NCBI GenBank assembly: GCA_036516995.1
Contig: DATDYW010000005.1
Coordinates: 1 to 5,112, forward strand
Direction: 5' to 3'
DNA: 5,112 nt
Source of the DNA: DATDYW01 sp036516995
Lineage (GTDB): Bacteria; Patescibacteriota; Minisyncoccia; Phycocordibacterales; JAACPR01
Position 1 is the stretch's first letter, and each line of letters starts with the position of its first letter. This document shows, piece by piece, positions 1 to 4,868 of the stretch. The position numbers were made by a program, and so were the translations under genes. Under the pieces are notes generated by a model. That model did no database searches. It saw only the letters and a program-made list of their open reading frames with translations, and was not told the origin of the DNA.

Positions 1-48
1 CTCACCACCCCCACACCTCCTCCTCACCGCCCCCAACCCACCGCGTGC

Positions 49-54
49 TACAGT
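49..54 (+). promoter_or_regulatory. Possible -10 element for the NYN gene
   Basis: TACAGT lies 9 bp before the ATG at 64, matching a TANNNT -10 spaced for a leaderless transcript. No -35 is recognisable in the C-rich, G-poor stretch upstream, and no Shine-Dalgarno precedes the ATG. The same spacing occurs at the well-formed promoter at 1483-1511, which is the main support. Confidence 0.35.
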
Positions 55-63
55 CCGCCCACC

Positions 64-702
64 ATGGACCTCACCCAGCTCAAACTCCAGAGCCTCGGCC
101 TCGAACCCTCCCTGTACGGGCGTGTTCTCGCTGCTGTCGACTTCGGTAACGTCAATTACTGGTACCGCAAAGATCAAGTCGGACCTGACGCTGCTCCTCT
201 CAAGTCAGGGCAACGGCTCGTGGTGGACATCGCCAAGCTAGCAGAATTCTGCAAGAGCTTTGCCAGCGAGTCGTATTTTTACTACGGCTGGCACGCACGA
301 ATGCCAAAGTCGCAGCATCTCGTGGTGAAGGCAGACCGCCTAGGTTTTGTGAAGGTGACGAAGGTTATTCAGTACGTCAGGCAGCACCTGCAGCCAGACG
401 AAGTTGCGTCGGCTGGCTCGCTCGCGAAGCCCGACGGCGATGGCGGCTTCTACGTCGAGCTGCCGAAGTGCAATTTTGATGTCGAGATTACGCTCGACGC
501 CGTTCGCAAAATGAACTTGTACGACACCCTCTGCCTGTTCTCGGGGGACAGCGACTTCGCGCGGCTCGCACAGTTTTTGAGGAAACGAGGAAAGAGGGTC
601 ATCGTTATTGCCGCTGGCCGAGTGCACCACAGCCTGCGCGAAGCGGCGAACCTGTACGTCAACGCGCAGCAAATTAAGTCCGCGATTGCGGTAGTTCGGT
701 AG
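64..702 (+). CDS. NYN domain (LabA/DUF88-like) putative nuclease
   Basis: A 212-aa protein with the PIN-like NYN fold signature. The first acidic motif is AVDFGNVN (D26, N29). The second is in the FDVEITLDAV segment (D139, D145). The third is LFSGDSDFARL (S160, D162, D164), followed by the GKRVIVIAA strand (176-184) and a HHSLREAAN segment typical of LabA-like members. These acidic residues are the expected metal-binding site of a Mg-dependent RNase, and all are present. Length is normal for the family, and no signal peptide or membrane segment is seen. Starting at 64 leaves about 22 residues before the first motif. No Shine-Dalgarno is visible, so leaderless translation is plausible. The RNA target is unknown; in this family, roles in RNA processing or phage response are known only for other members. 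A hairpin follows 8 bp after the stop. Confidence 0.9.
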   Translation: MDLTQLKLQSLGLEPSLYGRVLAAVDFGNVNYWYRKDQVGPDAAPLKSGQRLVVDIAKLAEFCKSFASESYFYYGWHARMPKSQHLVVKADRLGFVKVTKVIQYVRQHLQPDEVASAGSLAKPDGDGGFYVELPKCNFDVEITLDAVRKMNLYDTLCLFSGDSDFARLAQFLRKRGKRVIVIAAGRVHHSLREAANLYVNAQQIKSAIAVVR

Positions 703-710
703 TAGAAAAT

Positions 711-738
711 AAGCTGCGCCCCTCACGGGGCGCAGCTT
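711..738. terminator. 12-bp perfect hairpin after the NYN gene
   Basis: Arms 711-722 and 727-738 are perfect reverse complements around the loop TCAC. The hairpin begins 8 bp after the NYN stop, which suggests transcript end formation or 3' protection. On the + strand it is not followed by a U-run, so it is not a canonical intrinsic terminator. Read on the - strand it is followed by ATTTTC, a weak tail, but no - strand gene lies upstream of it. Confidence 0.45.
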
Positions 739-748
739 GGACATCGGA

Positions 749-763
749 TCCGCCACCGGCGGA
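749..763. repeat. Short GC hairpin
   Basis: TCCGCC and GGCGGA flank a 3-nt loop (ACC), only 10 bp after the larger hairpin at 711-738. It has no U-tract. Its role is unknown; it may simply add to the 3' structure of the NYN transcript. Confidence 0.35.
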
Positions 764-825
764 CAGGGAGGGATTACCCTCATGAGTTGAGACTAGCACG
801 GGGAGTTGCCTCTTACAATAAAGAA

Positions 826-1057
826 ATCCTCAGGAACTGTTGATTCGCAGATAAAAATCAAGGAGAAGTAGGCTCTTAAATATGGGAGTCACATCCTCCC
901 TTTACCCCATCCCCTCCCTCCTGCTACTCTCCTCCCATGACCCGCCCCCACTCCTCCCTCTGGCTCCGCTCCACCCACGGTGGAGCCCCGACCCCTGCCT
1001 AAGAGAATCCTCTCGTAAACAGAAGCCGGCTCTCCACGAGCCGGTTTCGTTCTTTTT
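826..1057 (+). ncRNA. Possible small structured RNA in the 703-1088 gap
   Basis: The gap between the NYN gene and the 115-aa gene has no convincing ORF, yet a strong terminator sits at 1022-1057 with nothing coding in front of it. A TACAAT box at 814-819 could be a -10 element; the nearest -35-like hexamer, TTGAGA at 787-792, is 21 bp away, which is longer than ideal. A transcript from about 826 would carry a strongly C/T-rich tract (about 890-960), an 8-bp hairpin (968-975 with 979-986, loop CAC), a small GAGA/TCTC hairpin (1003-1014) and the terminator. I see no match to 4.5S, tmRNA or RNase P signatures. The left boundary is a guess. Alternatives are a long 5' leader of the next gene with an attenuator, or plain spacer. 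Confidence 0.25.
1022..1057 (+). terminator. Rho-independent terminator
   Basis: Arms 1022-1032 and 1038-1048 form an 11-bp stem with one G-U pair around the loop TCCAC, followed by GTTCTTTTT. It lies 32 bp before the next start codon and 320 bp after the NYN stop, so it either ends a non-coding transcript or acts as an attenuator for the gene at 1089. Confidence 0.75.
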
Positions 1058-1088
1058 CAACCAAAAACAAATAGAAAATCCAAATACT

Positions 1089-1436
1089 ATGGAACCCGCG
1101 CTCACCACCCTCCTCGCCATCGAGATTACCTCGGCGCGGCGCGCGCTCGTCGTCGAGATGAGGCGCGTCGAGTACCACGGCGTCACCCACGACTGGTACA
1201 CGCTCTCGACCAGAGACCACTGCCTCGTCGTCGACCGAAGCAGTACCTGCCAGGCCGCCCTGGCCTCGCTGCGGTGGGTGCTCGAGCAGGCCGTCGCAGC
1301 CAGCAGGGGACTGCCCGGCGACCTGACGGCCGCCGACATCCCGCAGATTCTGGCTGCCGTCGCCACGCACCCCCTGGAGGCTAAGCTCTACATCAGCGAG
1401 GTGCTGGGGGAGCCGCAGGGCACTCCGACGTTCTGA
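1089..1436 (+). CDS. Hypothetical protein, 115 aa
   Basis: I do not recognise the family. The ATG at 1089 is chosen because the frame upstream (open to 882) runs through a pyrimidine-rich tract and a terminator hairpin and would encode an implausible Pro/Leu/Ser-rich peptide. From 1089 the protein looks soluble and coding-like. It has a beta-rich first half (LLAIEITSARRALVVEMRRVEYHGV, then HDWYTLSTRDHCLVVD), a helix (QAALASLRWVLEQAVAASRG, about residues 55-74) and a second helical region with ADIPQILAAVATHPLEAKLYISEVL. There is no signal peptide and no CxxC or other metal motif. The 32 bp before the start are AT-rich with no Shine-Dalgarno, so the transcript leader is probably very short. A terminator follows 11 bp after the stop, marking a single-gene unit. 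Confidence 0.65.
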   Translation: MEPALTTLLAIEITSARRALVVEMRRVEYHGVTHDWYTLSTRDHCLVVDRSSTCQAALASLRWVLEQAVAASRGLPGDLTAADIPQILAAVATHPLEAKLYISEVLGEPQGTPTF

Positions 1437-1447
1437 AAGTCCGCCTG

Positions 1448-1480
1448 GCCCGCCACGATTTCGCGGCGGGCTCTTCCTTT
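1448..1480 (+). terminator. Rho-independent terminator of the 115-aa gene
   Basis: GCCCGCC (1448-1454) pairs with GGCGGGC (1465-1471). Two further inner pairs follow an A-C mismatch. The tail is TCTTCCTTT. It begins 11 bp after the stop at 1436 and directly precedes the promoter at 1483. Confidence 0.75.
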
Positions 1481-1482
1481 AG

Positions 1483-1511
1483 TTGACAAATATACAGTTC
1501 AGTGATAAATT
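1483..1511 (+). promoter_or_regulatory. Strong sigma70-type extended -10 promoter, leaderless layout
   Basis: A consensus -35 TTGACA (1483-1488), a 17-bp spacer and -10 TAAATT (1506-1511) preceded by the extended -10 TG (1503-1504). Only 9 bp separate the -10 from the ATG at 1521, so initiation at the usual distance falls at or within a few bases of the start codon. No Shine-Dalgarno fits in that space. This is the clearest promoter in the window and fixes the start of the peptidase gene. Confidence 0.85.
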
Positions 1512-1520
1512 AATTTCGAT

Positions 1521-2105
1521 ATGAAGCTCTATTGCATCCTCACTCTCATCCTCGCGCTCACTGCCACCGCGACCGCACAGAGGTTCACGACCCTCACGGG
1601 CACCCCGACCAAGCTTGCTGCCGCCTACAGCGAGGCGACCACTCTCGACCTCACCCGCGTGCGCGACGTGTCCCAGATGGAAAAGTTCGTGCGGCTCGGC
1701 CTCCTGGTCAAGCTGACCGGCAACAGGAACTACCAGCTGCACCGGGTGGCACACCCTTACCTGCGCCCCGCCGGGAGGCTGCTGGTGGAACGCCTCTCGG
1801 CTCAGTACCGAGCGGCCACCGGCGAGCCGCTCGTCGTGACGAGCGCCGTCCGCACCCTCGAGCAGAGCAAAAAAATCTGGAACGCCTCGAGCAAGACGGT
1901 TCATCCTGCGGGGATAGCCGTGGACTTCCGGGTCCCCGGCAACGAGCGCTCTCGGAAGTGGCTCGAGGCCGCCCTGCTGCAGATGCAGTCCAAGGGGGTC
2001 GTGATTGCCACCCGCGAGCACAAGCAGCCTCACTACCACGTGGTTGTTCTGTCGCGGGCGTACGAGGCTTACGTGGCTCTGAAGACGGGGACGGCAAGGT
2101 CGTGA
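1521..2105 (+). CDS. Secreted M15/DUF5715-like putative peptidoglycan peptidase
   Basis: A 194-aa protein. Residues 1-19 form a signal peptide: Lys at 2, a hydrophobic core LYCILTLILAL, and a likely cleavage after A17-T18-A19. The mature part has the zinc-peptidase pattern of the M15/DUF5715 group. TSAVRT (107-112) corresponds to the conserved TS..R strand. HPAGIAVDF carries H128, G131 and D135 in the H-x2-G-x-A-x-D spacing. HYHVVV supplies H171/H173 near the C-terminus. H128, D135 and one of the C-terminal histidines would bind zinc. The family cleaves peptide cross-links or stem peptides in the cell wall, so a role in peptidoglycan remodelling outside the membrane is likely, though the exact bond is unknown. 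The gene stands alone between its own promoter and terminator. Assignment by motif is firm at superfamily level and less certain at family level. Confidence 0.85.
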   Translation: MKLYCILTLILALTATATAQRFTTLTGTPTKLAAAYSEATTLDLTRVRDVSQMEKFVRLGLLVKLTGNRNYQLHRVAHPYLRPAGRLLVERLSAQYRAATGEPLVVTSAVRTLEQSKKIWNASSKTVHPAGIAVDFRVPGNERSRKWLEAALLQMQSKGVVIATREHKQPHYHVVVLSRAYEAYVALKTGTARS

Positions 2106-2119
2106 GGCACCGTTCGTCA

Positions 2120-2157
2120 GCCCGCCGCGCAAAGCGCGGCGGGCTTTTCCTTCTCTT
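2120..2157 (+). terminator. Rho-independent terminator of the peptidase gene
   Basis: A perfect 11-bp GC stem (2120-2130 with 2134-2144) around the loop AAA, followed by TTTTCCTTCTCTT. It starts 14 bp after the peptidase stop. Only about 20 bp separate the U-tract from the GIY-YIG start, so that gene must be expressed from a promoter squeezed into or overlapping this tract, or by readthrough. Confidence 0.92.
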
Positions 2158-2176
2158 GCCGTGCCAAACTGATGAC

Positions 2177-2440
2177 GTGTACTCCCTCTACCTCCTTTCC
2201 TGCCGGGACAAGACTTTATATTGTGGCATCGCCCGTGATCTAAAGCTCCGCCTCGCCCAACATTCCTCCCCCTCATCCCGCACCAAATACACTCGCACCC
2301 GCCTCCCGGTGAAGTTGGTCTACTCCCAAACCTTCCGCACCCTCTCCGCCGCCCTCAAAGCCGAGGCCCGCGTCAAGAAGCTCACGCGAAAAGAGAAGCT
2401 GGCGATGATTACCGCCAAGAAGAAGGGCAACTTTTCTTAA
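2177..2440 (+). CDS. Small GIY-YIG nuclease family protein (UPF0213/YhbQ-like)
   Basis: An 87-aa stand-alone GIY-YIG domain. The GIY strand appears as YSLYLLSC (2-9) and the YIG strand as LYCGIA (14-19). These are followed by the R20-DLKLRLAQH helix with H29, the KYTRTRLPVKLVYS segment (37-50), and the metal-binding Glu E63 in AALKAEARVKKLTRKEKLA. Length and motif order match UPF0213 proteins, whose cellular role is poorly defined; related GIY-YIG domains cut DNA. The GTG at 2177 places the first Tyr where the family begins; an in-frame TTG at 2156 would overlap the terminator U-tract and is less likely. No Shine-Dalgarno is seen. CAAACT (2165-2170) is a weak -10 candidate 6 bp upstream. Its 3' part is duplicated at 3574-3621. 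Confidence 0.88.
   Translation: MYSLYLLSCRDKTLYCGIARDLKLRLAQHSSPSSRTKYTRTRLPVKLVYSQTFRTLSAALKAEARVKKLTRKEKLAMITAKKKGNFS
2357..2404 (+). repeat. Direct repeat copy A (within GIY-YIG gene)
   Basis: A 48-bp segment matching 3574-3621 at 46 of 48 positions, with mismatches at 2367 and 2396. The central 28 bp (2368-2395) are identical to 3585-3612. The copies are 1217 bp apart in the same orientation and flank the PLP gene. Both encode the Glu-containing C-terminal helix of the GIY-YIG fold in the same frame. Confidence 0.93.
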
Positions 2441-2441
2441 T

Positions 2442-2485
2442 CAGCAACCACCGCACGTTCTTGCGCGTAGCGGCAACGGTTGCTG
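2442..2485. repeat. Inverted repeat in the GIY-YIG/PLP gap
   Basis: CAGCAACC (2442-2449) and GGTTGCTG (2478-2485) are perfect 8-bp inverted repeats separated by 28 bp. The right arm also overlaps a local 11-bp palindrome, GCAACGGTTGC. There is no U-tract. It could be a regulatory dyad for the PLP gene or chance. Confidence 0.3.
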
Positions 2486-2530
2486 CGCTGACTACACAAG
2501 CCGGCCATTCCGTGCCACTGTTTCTTCGCC

Positions 2531-3574
2531 GTGGCGCTCTCCGCTCAAGAAAAATTCATCCTGGAGTCGATCCACGTCGCCTCCGAGAACGACCCGGGCA
2601 AGCCCGAGTTTCCCGCGGACGACCCCAAGTTTCCGGCGACGCCGACCGTCCGGATCCAGGTGTTAGGTTTCTCGAACGTCTGGCTCAAGGACGAGAGCAA
2701 AAACCCGACCGGGACGCACAAGGATCGAATGGCCTGGGAGATCGTCGTCACCTACAAGAACTTTCTGCTGGCGAAAGAGCGGGGCCAAATCACCGGAGAC
2801 CTGCCGGCAATGTCAGTCATCTCGTCCGGCTCCGCTGCGTTCGCAATACAGACGCAGCTAAAGAGGTACCACTTGCCGAATCTCAAGGTTCTCACTGACG
2901 TGCACCTCGACGGGGCGATAGTCTCGGCCCTGGAGCGCGTCGGCTGCGAAATTTTTGTGACCGACCTCGGCCGCGCGCCCCTACAGTTTCGCGAAATTCT
3001 CGCGCTGACGAATAACCCGCGCGGCTTCGATATCACGTCGAACGAGGCGCTGGACCCGACGACGCGCTTCTACGACTGGCTCAGCTATGAGGTCATCAAC
3101 AGCTCGCCGTCTTACTGCTTCGTCCCTTTCGGCACGGGCAACCTGTATGAGAACATTCTGAACATCAACAAGAGGGAAGTCTCGACCGAGGCGCACGACC
3201 CACGTTTCCGGGGTAGCGTAGAGCTGCTACGGAAGTGCAACTTCATTGGCGCGACCGTTGACTACCTTCGCTCGAAGGCCGACAAGCTGTACTCGCCGCA
3301 CCTGCCGTTCGTGCACTTCGACGAGCAGTGGATACGGTTCTACCGGTTCGCCGGCTACTGCGGGGCGCGCTCGGGTGTGCACCTCGTTACCGAGGAACGT
3401 CTCGAAGAGGCTCGCGACATAGCGACGTCGCAGGGCATCGACTGCGAGTACTCGGGTATTGCCGGTCTCGCGATGCTGCTGCAGCTGCGGGGGGAGGTTC
3501 CCGCTGATGCCAAGGTGCTCATCGTGAATACCGGGCGGACGAGGTACGAACTGGCTCCCTCGCTGCGGCGCTGA
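2531..3574 (+). CDS. PLP-dependent fold-type II enzyme (PALP family, threonine synthase-like)
   Basis: A 347-aa protein of normal length for the tryptophan synthase beta/threonine synthase superfamily. VWLKDESKNPTGTHKDR (50-66) contains the Schiff-base lysine K64. SSGSAAFA (98-105) is the substrate/cofactor loop. PFGTGNLYEN (199-208) is the phosphate-binding Gly loop. VLIVNTG near residues 330-336 is the terminal strand that caps the PLP pyridine. The reaction is probably a beta-elimination or beta/gamma-replacement on an amino acid, but the substrate cannot be told. In most relatives the loop reads SSGN; here Ser 101 replaces the Asn that contacts PLP. The GTG at 2531 is needed because the next Met is residue 67, after the catalytic lysine. 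The last residues (about ELAPSLRR) are encoded by DNA shared with a GIY-YIG remnant in another frame, so the C-terminus may be altered. Confidence 0.85.
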   Translation: MALSAQEKFILESIHVASENDPGKPEFPADDPKFPATPTVRIQVLGFSNVWLKDESKNPTGTHKDRMAWEIVVTYKNFLLAKERGQITGDLPAMSVISSGSAAFAIQTQLKRYHLPNLKVLTDVHLDGAIVSALERVGCEIFVTDLGRAPLQFREILALTNNPRGFDITSNEALDPTTRFYDWLSYEVINSSPSYCFVPFGTGNLYENILNINKREVSTEAHDPRFRGSVELLRKCNFIGATVDYLRSKADKLYSPHLPFVHFDEQWIRFYRFAGYCGARSGVHLVTEERLEEARDIATSQGIDCEYSGIAGLAMLLQLRGEVPADAKVLIVNTGRTRYELAPSLRR

Positions 3575-3660
3575 AAGCCGAGGTCCGCGTCAAGAAGCTC
3601 ACGCGAAAAGAGCAGCTGGCGCTGGTTGCCACCCGCAAGCACAAGAAGGAAATGGGCTAG
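3562..3660 (+). pseudogene. 3' remnant of a second GIY-YIG gene
   Basis: This frame encodes 32 residues, starting AAALKAEVRVKKLTRKEQLA, and ends at TAG. It aligns without gaps to the C-terminal helix of the intact GIY-YIG protein (residues 58-78 there), including the family's Glu. The first half of the domain, with the GIY and YIG strands, is missing and replaced by the PLP gene. Homology may reach back to about 3541, where the frame reads EVRTGSLAAALK. There is no start codon or ribosome site, so it is probably not translated. It overlaps the last 13 bp of the PLP gene in a different frame. Confidence 0.8.
3574..3621 (+). repeat. Direct repeat copy B (GIY-YIG remnant)
   Basis: The partner of 2357-2404, with 46 of 48 bases identical and a 28-bp identical core at 3585-3612. 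It begins at the last base of the PLP stop codon. Recombination between the copies would delete the PLP gene and restore one GIY-YIG gene. Confidence 0.93.
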
Positions 3661-3714
3661 GTTTCTTTATCGTCCCCTCATCTTTATCTTACGGTGCCCG
3701 CACCTCCCGCCCCC

Positions 3715-3720
3715 TACGCT
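3715..3720 (+). promoter_or_regulatory. Possible -10 element for the 88-aa gene
   Basis: TACGCT fits TANNNT and lies 7 bp before the ATG at 3728, in a C/T-rich leader (3661-3720) resembling the one in front of the NYN gene. There is no good -35 at 17 bp. This is suggestive of leaderless expression only. Confidence 0.3.
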
Positions 3721-3727
3721 GGGCGGC

Positions 3728-3994
3728 ATGGAACCACCTGGCACCCACATCGACGATGACTGCGCAATCTGCCGACTGATGCGCAAGAGAAATTTCACCC
3801 TCGCTGATTACCTCGAGGCTGCCGCTACCGAGAAGGCGAAAGGCGCGTTCATGTGGGTCGCGCCAGACATTTGGAACAGCAGAGCGCGGTTGTCGGACTT
3901 CGAGGTGGTGACCGGCTTCTTTCCGCCGGCGGACGGAAAAGGATCGGTGCCCGCTGACGACGCGGAAGATGCGGCGGTGCCGGAAAAATTCTAG
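3728..3994 (+). CDS. Hypothetical 88-aa protein with a CxxC motif
   Basis: I do not recognise the family with certainty. The N-terminus carries H7 and C12-A-I-C15 in the context HIDDDCAICRLM, a half zinc-knuckle or redox-like motif. A charged helix follows (LADYLEAAATEKAKG), then a mixed segment FMWVAPDIWNSRARLSDFEVVTGFF, and an acidic Ala/Asp-rich tail. With a single CxxC, metal binding would need His 7 or dimerisation. The frame is open from 3626, but that upstream part is the GIY-YIG remnant in the wrong frame, so the ATG at 3728 is chosen. The gene overlaps the RhuM-like gene by 26 bp, which suggests co-transcription and possibly translational coupling, so it may be an accessory partner of that protein. 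Confidence 0.6.
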   Translation: MEPPGTHIDDDCAICRLMRKRNFTLADYLEAAATEKAKGAFMWVAPDIWNSRARLSDFEVVTGFFPPADGKGSVPADDAEDAAVPEKF

Positions 3995-4733
3995 CGGCGG
4001 GAGCGGCCCAGCGTCGGGCTCGGCCGCGACTCCGGTGGCTGTCTACCAGGCAAGGGATGGAGCTATTGAACTGCGGCAGGACACGGCCCACGAGACTGTC
4101 TGGGCGACGCAGGCGCAGGTAGCAAAAATCTTCGGCATTTCGCGGCCAGTTGTCTCGAAACATATCAAAAGACTCTTTAAAGACAAGGAGATTTCTAAGA
4201 ATATTAATGTGCAAAAAATGCACATTAATCGGGCGATTAATATGCATAAAATGCATATTAATCCCCGAGGTCAGCCTACGTGGGCCTACTCCCTCGACGT
4301 CATTCTCGCCGCCGCCTACCGCACCAACTCCGCCCGGGCCATAAAGTTCCGCCGCTGGGCGAACGATGTCCTGAAGCGATACCTGGTGGAGGGGTACGCG
4401 GTCGACCGGAAACGACTCGCCGAGTCGGCGGCGCGCCTTACAGAGCTTCGGGAAGCAGTTGAGGAGATTGCGGCGACGGGCAACGCAGCCAAGACGCTCG
4501 ACGACGTTCCCGACGAGTACGCCAGCTCGGAGGAGCTGAAGCGTCGCGACGCCGACGATGCGATAGCGCACGATGACGAGTCGCAGCGCAAGGAGAGCGA
4601 GCGGTACTTCAAGGAGCGGCGCGAGGCCGAGGCGCAGGAGGAGAAGTCGCGCCAGAAACCACGTCTCTCCGACGCGGCGCCCGCGAGTTACCAGCGTCCC
4701 GAGGGCGAGTCGGGGGAGCCGGAGGTGATGTAG
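3969..4733 (+). CDS. RhuM-like HTH protein with duplicated KMHIN segment
   Basis: 254 aa. The N-terminal half matches the RhuM (virulence protein) family. VYQARDGAIELRQD (25-38) and TVWATQAQVAKIFGISRPVVSKHIKRLFKD (43-72) form a winged-helix-like HTH. The family core YSLDVILAAAYRTNSARAIKFRRWANDVLKRYLVEGYAVD follows. Function is not settled; RhuM genes occur in pathogenicity islands and accessory loci. Between HTH and core, an 11-residue unit occurs twice (INVQKMHINRA at 79-89, INMHKMHINPR at 90-100), encoded by AT-rich palindromic DNA. After about residue 140 the protein is a charged coiled-coil-like helix and a disordered E/K/R-rich tail, unlike the usual C-terminal half. The ATG at 3969 overlaps the upstream gene; a GTG at 4035 would start just before the conserved YQ..DG motif and is a real alternative. 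No + strand terminator is seen after the stop. Confidence 0.82.
   Translation: MRRCRKNSSGGSGPASGSAATPVAVYQARDGAIELRQDTAHETVWATQAQVAKIFGISRPVVSKHIKRLFKDKEISKNINVQKMHINRAINMHKMHINPRGQPTWAYSLDVILAAAYRTNSARAIKFRRWANDVLKRYLVEGYAVDRKRLAESAARLTELREAVEEIAATGNAAKTLDDVPDEYASSEELKRRDADDAIAHDDESQRKESERYFKERREAEAQEEKSRQKPRLSDAAPASYQRPEGESGEPEVM
4203..4268 (+). repeat. Tandem 33-bp repeat, each unit containing a 27-bp perfect palindrome
   Basis: Unit 1 (4203-4235) and unit 2 (4236-4268) match at 24 of the first 27 positions. Each first 27 bp is an 11-bp inverted repeat around a 5-nt A-rich loop: arms 4203-4213/4219-4229 and 4236-4246/4252-4262. Arms begin ATTAAT and end TGCA. Two of the three differences (unit positions 7 and 21) are partners in the same base pair, so both palindromes stay perfect. 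The block is AT-rich in a GC-rich gene. Spacing of 33 bp is about three helical turns. Confidence 0.95.
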
Positions 4734-4788
4734 AGGGCTGGCTAGCGCGGCTCGTTTTGGCGCGGCTTGCGGGTGCGGGGCGGAGTGT

Positions 4789-4813
4789 AAAAGAAAACCC
4801 GGCGAGCGCCGGG
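4789..4813 (-). terminator. Rho-independent terminator, - strand
   Basis: On the - strand, CCCGGC and GCCGGG (4813-4808 and 4803-4798) pair around GCTC, followed by TTTTCTTTT (4797-4789). It ends a - strand transcript coming from the right, 55 bp after the stop of the 41-aa ORF, and faces the RhuM gene that ends at 4733. Read on + there is no U-run, so it does not serve RhuM. Confidence 0.85.
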
Positions 4814-4868
4814 CCTTGAACTGGGCGTCGGGCGGGGTGGCCCTGCCGGCCGGAGCGTCTTCCGCGGG

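Noticed and set aside
1..63. 3' end of a gene entering from the left
   Set aside because: The frame open into the NYN start reads as Pro/Thr-rich sequence without a stop before the ATG; more likely a C-rich leader.
882..1088. N-terminal extension of the 115-aa gene to an ATG at 882
   Set aside because: It would translate a pyrimidine-rich tract and a Rho-independent terminator into a Pro/Ser/Leu-rich peptide; the ATG at 1089 follows the terminator directly.
1532..2176. Long upstream extension of the GIY-YIG frame
   Set aside because: It overlaps the peptidase gene in another phase, reads as Arg/Pro/Ala-rich shadow sequence, and crosses an 11-bp-stem terminator.
1479..2276. 265-aa - strand frame opposite the peptidase
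   Set aside because: Gly/Arg/His-rich composition with no motif; the + strand gene has promoter, signal peptide, catalytic motif and terminator.
2461..2898. 145-aa + strand frame overlapping the PLP gene start
   Set aside because: Arg/Gly-rich shadow without motifs, overlapping the PLP frame that contains the catalytic lysine region.
1434..3574. Alternative genetic code with TGA as Gly or Trp
   Set aside because: TGA closes the 115-aa, peptidase and PLP genes at sensible lengths, two of them directly followed by terminators.
4203..4268. CRISPR-like repeat array
   Set aside because: Only two adjacent units with no variable spacer, in frame within a protein gene.
3849..4571. 240-aa - strand frame opposite the RhuM-like gene
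   Set aside because: No recognisable domain; it runs across two genes supported on the + strand. Its HFMHIN-like repeats only reflect the palindromic DNA.
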